The translations under genes were made by a program, and so were the position numbers. Shown here piece by piece: positions 54,692 through 62,276 of a DNA stretch of 64,000 nt. The stretch is from assembly GCA_023436775.1 (NCBI GenBank), contig JAEZHW010000002.1:1-64000 (forward strand), written 5' to 3'. Under the pieces are notes generated by a model that saw only the letters and a program-made list of their open reading frames with translations, was not told the origin of the DNA and ran no database searches. Positions within the stretch are counted from its first letter, which is position 1. Every line of letters starts with the position of its first letter. Origin of the DNA: Actinomycetes bacterium (lineage in GTDB: Bacteria; Actinomycetota; Actinomycetes; Actinomycetales; Microbacteriaceae).

Positions 54692-55765
54692 CTAGCGGGT
54701 CTGCGTGACCTTACTCAGGCCGGCAGGGCGATCCGGGTCAAAGCCGCGCAGTCGCGACAAGTGCAGCGCTGCGAACTGCAACGGCAGAATCTCAAGCATC
54801 GGCAACAGTTCGTCCGGCGTCTCGTCCGGGAACACCGGCAGTTCCAGCAAGTTTTCGTCGCTAGCGGCCGCATGCACCTGCGCTGCGCGACCAATCAGCA
54901 CCGTCTTGGCGCCGCGCAGACGCGCGATCGGCAGGATGTCAACCACACTGTCCTGCAGTTCCTCGGCACCCAACAACGCAATCACGCAGCCGGTGTCGGT
55001 GAGCTGACCGAAGGGGCCATGCTTGGCGTCCGCAGCGCTCCACCCCGAGGCCGGAATCGCGCTGGTCTCCATCAGCTTCAGCGCGCCCTCCTTGGCCGAG
55101 GCCATGCCCAGGCCGCGGCCAATCAGCACCAGTCGGTCGGTCGCGACCAGGGCCTCGGCGAGGCGGGCACCGGCATCCGCCGCGTCCTCCATCAGCGCAT
55201 GGGCTAGGTCCGCCGCGGTGTGCAGCAACTCGACCAGGGCGGCACGATCGGCACCGGCAATCGCCTCCACCAGCAGCAGCAGCGTGATCAGTTCCGCAGT
55301 GTATGACTTCGTCGCGGCCACTGAGTTTTCGGCCTGAGCACGCAGCCACAGGTGACGGTGACCAGCGCTGGCCAACGGGCTGTTCAGGTCGTTGGTGATC
55401 GACAGCGTCGGGTGATCCTTCGCAGCAGCCTGCAGCGTCTGAATCAGGTCAGGCGATCGGCCCGACTGCGACAGCGCGATGACCGCGTGACCGGCCGGTA
55501 CCGGGATTGCGCCGCGCAGCGCAGTAATGCCAGGGGTCGCCAGGCTCACCGGCAGGCCAAGGCGCAGCTGCACCAGGTACTGGCCGTAGAGCGCGGCATG
55601 GTCGCTGGTGCCGCGAGCCAGGAACACCACGCCGGTCAGTCCGCCGTCGCGCAGCCACCGGGCGGCCGCGACAATTGCGTCCAGTTCTTCTTCGAGGTCA
55701 CGCCAACGAGCCGGCTGCTCGCGAATCTCGGCGTCCATCAGAGCGCCCGGGGCAGTCACAGTCAC
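54692..55765 (-). CDS. SIS-domain amino-sugar phosphate deaminase/isomerase (NagB-II/GlmD-like)
   Basis: Two tandem SIS domains make up the 357-aa protein. The landmarks are FLARGTSDHAALYGQYLV, ALSQSGRSPDLIQ and AENSVAATKSYTAELITL in the first, and LIGRGLGMASAKEGALKLMETS in the second. These match NagB-II/GlmD, which deaminates glucosamine-6-phosphate, and relate to AgaS and fructosamine deglycases. No glutaminase domain, so it is not GlmS. The GTG overlaps the preceding gene as GTGA. As the last gene of the CUT2 operon it points to an amino-sugar phosphate as the pathway intermediate. Confidence 0.82.
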   Translation of the reverse strand: MTVTAPGALMDAEIREQPARWRDLEEELDAIVAAARWLRDGGLTGVVFLARGTSDHAALYGQYLVQLRLGLPVSLATPGITALRGAIPVPAGHAVIALSQSGRSPDLIQTLQAAAKDHPTLSITNDLNSPLASAGHRHLWLRAQAENSVAATKSYTAELITLLLLVEAIAGADRAALVELLHTAADLAHALMEDAADAGARLAEALVATDRLVLIGRGLGMASAKEGALKLMETSAIPASGWSAADAKHGPFGQLTDTGCVIALLGAEELQDSVVDILPIARLRGAKTVLIGRAAQVHAAASDENLLELPVFPDETPDELLPMLEILPLQFAALHLSRLRGFDPDRPAGLSKVTQTR

Positions 55766-56901
55766 ATCACACCTTCCTTGTACGCCTGTAGCGTCGAGAC
55801 CCGGCTTCCGCCTGCTGCCTCATCGCGCAGCAGGTCTCGCCAGGAGTAAATGAGTACGCCGTCTGCACCCGACTCGGACACGGCGCGCACTGCGTCGGTC
55901 CATTCCTCCGGGTCGATGCTGCGCTTGCGCTGACCGTCCGCGTACATGGGTTCCAGGTACTCCGGCCCGGCCTGCAGGTCAGCCAGCACACGACGGTCGG
56001 TCTGGGTCCGTACCTCGGCGACCCGCTCCTGAATCCACGGCGACGGCAGTCGCTTCTGGATCTGGAAGTAGAACATCAGTTCCACGGTCTCGAAGTAAGG
56101 GTCGAGGTCCGCAATGCGCTGCGAGAGCACCTCCGGCAGCGCCCCACCAAAGTCACCATCACGCAGGCCAAAGGCGTTGAGCATGAGTTCGGTGCCCGGG
56201 TTCACATCGTGAACCGCGGTCCGCAGTCGGTGCGCGATGTCCTGCAGCACCGTCGACTTCCACGCCGTCCATTCGCGGCGCAGCTCGTGCACGATCTGGT
56301 CGCGCTGTTGCTGCAGGGAGCCGGAAAGACTGATGCCGGTCTCGGCCTGGAACCGCTCCAGGCTGCCCTGATCAAAGCTGTATTCGCGGATCTCCTCACG
56401 ACGCGTGCCGGTGAAGCCGGGGGCGTCCGGCAGCCAGAGTTCCCAGAAGCCCGGGAAGCGGAAGAAGGACACGAACAGGCCGTCCGGCTTGGTGGCGTCC
56501 ACCGCCTCGGCGACCAGTTCGATCTTCCGCTGCACATAGCCCTCGTCGCACGGGTTCACGCCTGCGTACCAGCCGAACTGCTCGAAGGGCTTCCCATGCT
56601 GGTCAATCGGCAGGATTGCCCCCTCGCGGGTCAACTCGGCCGGCTCGTTGAAGAATGCCGTGGTTTGGTAGGTGCTCAAGCCCTTGTCTCGCAGCGCACG
56701 GATCCACGACACATCGTCGTAGCCGTCCTGTGGCGGCACCTGTGCGACGGCGCTCCCCGGCAAGGGGTCGATCAGGTTCTGGGTCAGCACCCAGTCGAAC
56801 CCCTGCTGAACGAGGCGGTCCGCAGCCTGATCCATGGACAGGCCGAACTCACTGAACCATTCCCAGCCGTAGGACTTGACGCCCAGGATCGGAGTGCTCA
56901 T
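55762..56901 (-). CDS. Uncharacterised TIM-barrel (glycoside hydrolase-like) protein
   Basis: I cannot assign this 379-aa soluble protein to a characterised family. It has strand-helix spacing and loops reminiscent of glycoside hydrolase-like barrels: GFDWVLTQNLIDPLPG near the start, RALRDKGLSTYQTTAFF, a conserved-looking FGWYAGVNPCDEGYVQRKI, KPDGLFVSFFRFPGFWELWLPD, and the C-terminal SGADGVLIYSWRDLL. No signal peptide, so it acts in the cytoplasm. Possible acid/base residues are E/D in those blocks. It overlaps the ATPase gene by ATGA and the SIS gene by GTGA. It could cleave or modify an imported sugar conjugate before deamination. Confidence 0.6.
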   Translation of the reverse strand: MSTPILGVKSYGWEWFSEFGLSMDQAADRLVQQGFDWVLTQNLIDPLPGSAVAQVPPQDGYDDVSWIRALRDKGLSTYQTTAFFNEPAELTREGAILPIDQHGKPFEQFGWYAGVNPCDEGYVQRKIELVAEAVDATKPDGLFVSFFRFPGFWELWLPDAPGFTGTRREEIREYSFDQGSLERFQAETGISLSGSLQQQRDQIVHELRREWTAWKSTVLQDIAHRLRTAVHDVNPGTELMLNAFGLRDGDFGGALPEVLSQRIADLDPYFETVELMFYFQIQKRLPSPWIQERVAEVRTQTDRRVLADLQAGPEYLEPMYADGQRKRSIDPEEWTDAVRAVSESGADGVLIYSWRDLLRDEAAGGSRVSTLQAYKEGVM

Positions 56902-58418
56902 TCGGCCATCTCCCCCGCGGTGCTGATCGCGGCGAGCAGGCTCTGCTCGTCGAATTCATCGGCGCTGCGCACCTCGGCGATACCCGCGCCAGCGTGCAAC
57001 ACCGCGATGCGGTGCGACAGCAGCAGCAGTTCTTCCAACTCGTCGCTGGTGACGATGACAGCCATGCCTTCGGCGACCATCTCGGCGATAAGGCCGTACA
57101 GTTCACGCTTCGCACCGATGTCGACACCGGCGGTCGGCTGGTCCAGCAGCAGCACCTTCGGAGTCACGCCCTCGGCACGGGCGAAGAGCACCTTCTGCTG
57201 GTTGCCGCCGGACAGCGAGGAAATGGGCAGCTCGGTGTCGGAGACGATCACGCCGAAGCGACGCACCGACTCGGCCACGCGATCGCGACGGGCCTTCTGG
57301 CGCACCAGGCCGAGCTTGCCGAGCATGCGCGGGATCATGCTGAGCACGGCGTTTTCGGCAACGCTCCGGCCGAGGAGCAGACCACGCTGCTTGCGGTCCT
57401 CCGGCACCAGCACCACACCGGCATCCATCGCGTCGGCGGGGTTGTCGAAGCCGCCGCGAATGCGCTGACCGTCCAGCACCAAGTCCCCTTCGCAGGGGCG
57501 AGCACCGGCGATGGCCTCGAGCAGTTCGGTGCGTCCCGAACCGACCAAGCCTGCAATCCCCAGCACTTCGCCGGCGCGCAGGGTCAGGTTGACCGACACC
57601 GAACCGGCCAGAGCAAAGTTGTCGAGCTGCAGGCGCTCTGCAGCATCGGCGCCGGCCGAGTCGAGGAAGCGCTCAGACTTGTGATGCTCGCTGCCGAGCA
57701 TGGCCGTCGACAAGTCGGCGACGGTGAAGTTCTTGGATGCCTGCGTGGTCACCACAGCGCCATCGCGCATGACGGTGACGGTGTCGGCGATCTCCAGCAC
57801 CTCGTCCAGGAAGTGGCTGATGTAGATCACACCAACGCCCTCGCTGGCCAGCTTGCGGATGGCAGCGAAGAGGCGAGCGCGCTCCGGGGGCGCCAGGCGC
57901 GCCGTCGGCTCGTCCATGATCAGGACGCGGGCCTGCTTGCGCAGCGCCTTCGCGATTTCCACCATCTGCTGGTGGGCAACGCTGAGCTGCCCCACCGGCA
58001 CGTCGGCCGGCACCGGAAAGCCGAGGCTCTCCAGGTACTCGCGACCGTCCTTGCGCATCTGGCGGTGGTCAACCAGTCCAGGTGCGCGCTTGGGTTCCTG
58101 GCCCAGGTCCAGGTTCTGACCGGCATCGAAGGTGGGCACCAGCGAGAACTCCTGCTGGATCACCGCGATACCGGCAGCGATCGATGCGGACGGGGAGTCC
58201 AGCTTGATCGGCGAACCGTCAAGCCGGACCTCCCCATCGCTATCACCGTAGAGCCCGGCCAATACCTTGATCAGGGTGCTCTTTCCCGCACCGTTGTGGC
58301 CGACGAGGGCGTGCACCGAGCCGGCTTCCAAACGGAAGTCGACCCCGTGCAGCACCTCGACCTGGCCAAACCGCTTGCGGATTCCGCTCATCTCGAGCAG
58401 TGCCGTTGCGCTGGTCAT
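56898..58418 (-). CDS. CUT2 sugar ABC transporter double ATP-binding protein
   Basis: The RbsA-like 506-aa protein has two ATPase domains. The first has Walker A GHNGAGKST, LSVAHQQMVEIAKAL as signature and Walker B VLIMDEPTA. The second has a degenerate Walker A GLVGSGRTELLE, usual for the class, signature LSGGNQQKVLFARA, and Walker B LLLDQPTAGVD in which the catalytic Glu is Gln (about residue 427). ATG at 58418 follows AAGGAG. It energises the permease and receptor encoded just upstream in the operon. Confidence 0.9.
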   Translation of the reverse strand: MTSATALLEMSGIRKRFGQVEVLHGVDFRLEAGSVHALVGHNGAGKSTLIKVLAGLYGDSDGEVRLDGSPIKLDSPSASIAAGIAVIQQEFSLVPTFDAGQNLDLGQEPKRAPGLVDHRQMRKDGREYLESLGFPVPADVPVGQLSVAHQQMVEIAKALRKQARVLIMDEPTARLAPPERARLFAAIRKLASEGVGVIYISHFLDEVLEIADTVTVMRDGAVVTTQASKNFTVADLSTAMLGSEHHKSERFLDSAGADAAERLQLDNFALAGSVSVNLTLRAGEVLGIAGLVGSGRTELLEAIAGARPCEGDLVLDGQRIRGGFDNPADAMDAGVVLVPEDRKQRGLLLGRSVAENAVLSMIPRMLGKLGLVRQKARRDRVAESVRRFGVIVSDTELPISSLSGGNQQKVLFARAEGVTPKVLLLDQPTAGVDIGAKRELYGLIAEMVAEGMAVIVTSDELEELLLLSHRIAVLHAGAGIAEVRSADEFDEQSLLAAISTAGEMAE

Positions 58419-58459
58419 GCCGGGCTCCTTCAATTCAGTGATTGTGATTCAGATGTGGA

Positions 58460-59434
58460 CTAGTTGCCCCACGCGGCCGGGTAGGTCGCGACGTTGGCCT
58501 TGGTCACCATCGGCAGTTCGAGGTACTCGTTCGGGCGAGTAACCTGGTCCTGCTTGCCGGTCAGCCACAGCACGGCGGCCTCAACCGAGCGCACACCCTG
58601 CGGCTTCGGGTCCTGGTTCACGGTGCCAAGGATGTAGCCAGCCTCGATGCCCGCGCGGACGTCTGCCGGGTAGTCACCAACGATGACCTTGATGTCGGTA
58701 CGGCCGTTGTCGGTCACGTACTTGGCAGCGTTCGCAGCCTCCGGGCCCTGGGCCACGATGGCGTCCAGCGAGCCAGCCGGGAACTTGTTCAGCCAGTTCT
58801 GGGTCAGACCGAGTGCCTCAGCGGCGTCCCAGTTCGCGGTCTGGGCGTCCACAATCTCGATGCCCGGGTAGTCCTTCAGGACCTCTTCGAAGCCCTGCTG
58901 ACGCAGCAGCTGGGCGCTGGTGCCGAGGGCACCCATCATGTAGGCGACCTTGGCGTTCTCGCCGACTTCCTGCACGAGCAGGCGAGCCTGCTGGCGACCG
59001 AACTCAACGTCGTCGGCACCAATGAAGGTCACGATGTCGAGGCCGTCGGCAACGCGGTTGTTCACGGCGAACACCGGGATGCCAGCGTCGATGGCCTGCT
59101 GCACGGCCGGGGCAACGCCCTGGGCGTCCGAGGCGGTGACCAGGATGGCGTCCACTTCCTGGGTGATGAGCTGGCGGATGGCTGCCACCTCGGTGCCCAG
59201 GTCGCCCTTGCCGTCGACGAGCTTGAGCTCGACGCCCAGCTCGGCGGCGGTCTCCTGCTGACCGGCGATGAAGTTCGAGTAGAACGGAACCGAGGTGTTC
59301 CAGATCATCGAGCCAATGACCAGCTTGTCCTCGCCGGTCTCGGTGGTGGCGTCGGCCGAGCAGCCGGCGGCGACGAGTGCGAGGCTCGCGGCAGCGGCAA
59401 TGGCCGCAACCTTGCGGAACTTCGTGAACTGCAT
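58460..59434 (-). CDS. CUT2 sugar-binding lipoprotein
   Basis: A periplasmic-type family-1 (RbsB-like) receptor of 324 aa. The lipobox LVAAGC places the lipid-anchored Cys at residue 25. Sugar-contacting regions look like IWNTSVPFYSNFIAGQQ, VTASDAQGVAPAVQQAIDAGIPVFAVNNR and VVAQGPEAANAAKYV. The ligand cannot be deduced; the linked SIS deaminase suggests an amino sugar or a related N-substituted sugar. A ribosome site GAAAGG precedes the ATG. Confidence 0.9.
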   Translation of the reverse strand: MQFTKFRKVAAIAAAASLALVAAGCSADATTETGEDKLVIGSMIWNTSVPFYSNFIAGQQETAAELGVELKLVDGKGDLGTEVAAIRQLITQEVDAILVTASDAQGVAPAVQQAIDAGIPVFAVNNRVADGLDIVTFIGADDVEFGRQQARLLVQEVGENAKVAYMMGALGTSAQLLRQQGFEEVLKDYPGIEIVDAQTANWDAAEALGLTQNWLNKFPAGSLDAIVAQGPEAANAAKYVTDNGRTDIKVIVGDYPADVRAGIEAGYILGTVNQDPKPQGVRSVEAAVLWLTGKQDQVTRPNEYLELPMVTKANVATYPAAWGN

Positions 59435-59485
59435 GTTCTTGCCTTTCGTTGCTGTGTTTCGTGGGGGGTACTGCCGAGGAAACGT

Positions 59486-60427
59486 CTAGTGGGTGCGGGC
59501 GCGACGACGCTGCAGCGTGTCGAGGCCGACGGCGATGATGATCACGGCACCGGTGATCGCCGGCTGCCAGTAGGGCGAGATACCGAACTGGTTCAGTGCG
59601 TTGGCGACCGTACCGAGTAGCAGGGTGCCGATGATGACCGGACCGACGCGACCAGCACCACCGGTGAGCGGCACACCGGCGATGGCCACCGCGGCGATAG
59701 CGCTGAGCGGCCAGCTGGTCGCGGCGCTCGGCTGACCGATCGAGGTCTGGCCCAGCAGGATCAGACCACCGATGGCGGCGGTGATGGCACCGAGGACGTA
59801 GACCAGCGTGGTGACGCGGGTGGTACGGATGCCGGCGAGGCGGCTGGCCTCGATGGAGCCACCGACGGCGTAGATCTGGTGACCGAAGGTGGTGTACTTC
59901 AGCATCAGCCACACCAGGATCGCCACGATCGCGAACACGAGGGCGGCAACCGGGATCATGCCGATGCGACCGAGACCGAACCAGGTGAACTCGTTCGGGA
60001 TGCCATACACCGGCTGGGCGTTGGTGAACACGAACACGAGGCCCGTCACCAGCGTCTGCATACCGAGCGTGGCTACGAAGGGGTTGATGCCGACCTTGGC
60101 GACCAGCAGACCGTTGCAGAGGCCGACGACGGCACCCAGCGCAAGGGCAGCGAGCACGCCCGGCACGATGCCTGCCGAGGACATCACCGAGGCGGCGAGC
60201 ACCGAGGTGGCCGCACCGACGGCACCGACAGAGAGGTCAAAGCCGCCGAGCATGATCATCAGCAACATGCCGCAGGCGACGATACCGATGATCGACTGCT
60301 GCTCGACGATGTTGATCAGGTTCTGCGGGGTGCGGAACGTCGGAGAGACGATCATCAGCACGATCACGAGGATCGCGAAGATCACCAGCAGCGCGTGCCG
60401 GGACAGAAAACGCAGCAGGCCGTTCAT
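59486..60427 (-). CDS. CUT2 sugar ABC transporter permease
   Basis: The RbsC-like 313-aa protein has eight to ten membrane helices with the family loops GGFDLSVGAVGAA, INPFVATLGMQTLVTG, and the EAA-like VGGSIEASRLAGIRTTRV that contacts the ATPase. Near the C-terminus GTLLLGTVANALNQFGISPYWQP is typical. Its ATG shares one base with the TAA stop of the ROK gene. It forms the channel with the ATPase and receptor encoded next. Confidence 0.92.
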   Translation of the reverse strand: MNGLLRFLSRHALLVIFAILVIVLMIVSPTFRTPQNLINIVEQQSIIGIVACGMLLMIMLGGFDLSVGAVGAATSVLAASVMSSAGIVPGVLAALALGAVVGLCNGLLVAKVGINPFVATLGMQTLVTGLVFVFTNAQPVYGIPNEFTWFGLGRIGMIPVAALVFAIVAILVWLMLKYTTFGHQIYAVGGSIEASRLAGIRTTRVTTLVYVLGAITAAIGGLILLGQTSIGQPSAATSWPLSAIAAVAIAGVPLTGGAGRVGPVIIGTLLLGTVANALNQFGISPYWQPAITGAVIIIAVGLDTLQRRRARTH

Positions 60428-61635
60428 TAGGCTCCAATCCCTTCGGTGGGGGTTCCAAGCAGGTCGGGCGCTCCGGCACTGCGGTAGCGCTGCACGGCGC
60501 CAGCGATGGCGCCACGAACCGTCGAGTTCGGGCCAAGCTCGCTCGGCACGATTCGAGGTGCATCCTCGAGGTGGCGCGCCACGATGGCGGCAGCCTCAGG
60601 GAAGAACGGGGCGAGGGCGCGACCGACGGTGCCATCGACCACGATGACCTCCGGGTCCGCCACTGCGCAGACATTGATGATGGCCAGTGCCAGGGCGTCC
60701 ACAATCTGCTGCATCAGCGCGGTACTGTGCGGCAGGCGCTCCTGCGCACCGGCGATGACCTCGCGTGCGCCCGCGCCCTCTGGCAACTCGGCCGCAGCAT
60801 CGGCGTTGGCCGCACGCAGCGCCTCGACATGCGCCTTGATGCCGGCACCACTCAGGATCGACTCCAGGCCTCCGGTCTGACCGTGGCGGTTCTGCTGCAG
60901 CATCTCGAGCGTCGGGATCATCACGCCGAACTCACCAGCAGCGTTGACCCGTCCACGGACGAGGTGTCCCCCGCTGACCACAGCACCACCAAGGCCAGTA
61001 CCGATCGACAGCAACACGTAGTCGCTGACGCCCGCCGCCTTGCCGGTAGCTCCTTCGGCAATGGCGGCAAGCTTGACATCGTTATCGATGAGCACCGGAA
61101 CTTGGTACTGCGCCAAGTGGGCGCCGACCTGCACTCCGTCCCAGCCCACGTTCGGGCCACGCCAGGCAACCCCGGTGTTCTGGTCGACCACCGCGGGCAC
61201 ACCCACTGCCGCCGAGGCGACGGTCAGGCCACGCTCTGCCGCGTCGGCGGCGAGCATCTGCCAGACCCGGTCCAGTGCCGGCAGCGCGCCGCCGGCTGCT
61301 TCGACGGTGACCACGGCCTCGGTCAGGATGCGGCCGCTGATATCAGCCAGGGCGCCGTGGCACTTGGTGCCACCCAGGTCGATACCGAGGACGGCGTCAA
61401 GGCCGAGGTTGATCTCCAGACCCACGCGCGGTCGGCCCAGACCTTCGGCGGCTTCGTTTCCGACCTCAACGAGGCGACCCTCAGCCAACAGCGCGGTGAC
61501 AATCCGACTCACCGAAGCCATCGACAACCCCAGCTCGGACGCGATATCGGTCCGCGTCGTCTTGGGGTGATCGCGCACGTACTCCAGGACGAGATACTGA
61601 TTCATCTCACCCATGGATCCCTGTCGAACCGCCAA
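60427..61635 (-). CDS. ROK-family transcriptional regulator
   Basis: The 402-aa protein has an N-terminal winged helix (DHPKTTRTDIASELGLSMAS, about 23-42) and a ROK sugar-binding fold: LGIDLGGTKCHGALAD, ILIDNDV-like VLIDNDVKLAAIAEG, and LSIGTGLGGAVVSGG. The Cys-rich zinc motif of classical ROK proteins is missing; the corresponding stretch is GEFGVMIPTLEMLQQNRHGQTGG. The TTG at 61635 has AAAGGA upstream and keeps the RxGS..MN segment; ATG at 61614 is the alternative. As the first gene of the operon with an operator-like palindrome at 61637-61657, it is probably an autorepressor lifted by the sugar. Confidence 0.85.
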   Translation of the reverse strand: MAVRQGSMGEMNQYLVLEYVRDHPKTTRTDIASELGLSMASVSRIVTALLAEGRLVEVGNEAAEGLGRPRVGLEINLGLDAVLGIDLGGTKCHGALADISGRILTEAVVTVEAAGGALPALDRVWQMLAADAAERGLTVASAAVGVPAVVDQNTGVAWRGPNVGWDGVQVGAHLAQYQVPVLIDNDVKLAAIAEGATGKAAGVSDYVLLSIGTGLGGAVVSGGHLVRGRVNAAGEFGVMIPTLEMLQQNRHGQTGGLESILSGAGIKAHVEALRAANADAAAELPEGAGAREVIAGAQERLPHSTALMQQIVDALALAIINVCAVADPEVIVVDGTVGRALAPFFPEAAAIVARHLEDAPRIVPSELGPNSTVRGAIAGAVQRYRSAGAPDLLGTPTEGIGA

Positions 61636-61636
61636 T

Positions 61637-61657
61637 TTATTTCCTTTCCGGAAGTAA
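61637..61657 (-). promoter_or_regulatory. Candidate ROK operator
   Basis: On the minus strand TTACTT, 9 nt, AAATAA (61657-61637) resembles the A/T-rich palindrome arms (TTATTT / AAATAA) bound by NagC/Mlc-type ROK regulators. It lies 9 bp downstream of the TATACT -10 and overlaps the ribosome site of the ROK gene. Confidence 0.55.
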
Positions 61658-61666
61658 GTAATGGCG

Positions 61667-61672
61667 AGTATA
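61667..61672 (-). promoter_or_regulatory. -10 element of the ROK operon promoter
   Basis: TATACT on the minus strand, in an unusually AT-rich patch. I see no good TTGACA-like -35; a T-tract lies at about the right distance. Activation or an alternative sigma contact may compensate. Confidence 0.45.
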
Positions 61673-61725
61673 TGACCGCCTCTGTCGGAAAAAAAATCCA
61701 GCCTTTTCAGGGATGGCATAGAAAC

Positions 61726-61764
61726 GCAAAAACCCCCGTCTTTTCAAGGACGGGGGTTTCTTGC
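61726..61764 (-). terminator. Rho-independent terminator of the FKBP gene
   Basis: AAACCCCCGTC (61730-61740) pairs with GACGGGGGTTT (61749-61759) around an 8-nt loop, and GCAA/TTGC flanks extend the stem. On the minus strand it is followed by TTTTTGCG. It lies 12 bp after the FKBP stop and insulates the ROK operon. Confidence 0.9.
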
Positions 61765-61775
61765 GAAACAGAAAA

Positions 61776-62147
61776 TTAACGCACGCCGAGCAAATCGATC
61801 ACGAAAATCAGGGTCTTACCGCTGAGTCGGTGACCCGCTCCGGCCGGACCGTAGGCCAGTGCCGGCGGGATGGTCAGCTTGCGGCGACCGCCAACCTTCA
61901 TCCCCGGGATGCCCTCCTGCCAACCACGAACGAGGTTGCGCAGCGGGAACTCGATGGACTGGCCACGACCCCACGAGGAGTCGAACTCTTCGCCCGAGTC
62001 GTACTCGACGCCGAGGTAGTGCACCTTGACGGTGGACGAGGCCAGTGCCTCATCGCCATCGCCAACGACGATGTCTTCGATCACGAGCTCGGCCGGGGCC
62101 GGGCCCTCCGGTGCGTCAACGATGGGAGCCTGGTTCAAATCAGTCAT
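61776..62147 (-). CDS. FKBP-type peptidyl-prolyl isomerase
   Basis: A single-domain cytoplasmic FKBP of 123 aa. It has an acidic N-terminal tail, VKVHYLGVEYDSGEEFDSSWGRG, FPLRNLVRGWQEGIPGMKVGGRRKL and PPALAYG, all core FKBP active-site segments (Tyr, Phe, Asp, Trp). It catalyses prolyl isomerisation during protein folding. It stands alone with its own terminator. Confidence 0.93.
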   Translation of the reverse strand: MTDLNQAPIVDAPEGPAPAELVIEDIVVGDGDEALASSTVKVHYLGVEYDSGEEFDSSWGRGQSIEFPLRNLVRGWQEGIPGMKVGGRRKLTIPPALAYGPAGAGHRLSGKTLIFVIDLLGVR

Positions 62148-62276
62148 GCTCCCACGCTACCGCCTCGGCGTCCGACGCCAAGTCCGCGGCGGAAAAGTCA
62201 CAGCCTGCAGTGCCAACAGCCCGCTCCCCCGGAATGCCAATAGCCACACCGAGGCACCGTCTGCAAAACTGGCGAG

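Noticed and set aside
56994..58463. Plus-strand open frame of 489 codons
   Set aside because: Antisense to the CUT2 ATPase; composition rich in His/Gln/Arg typical of a shadow frame.
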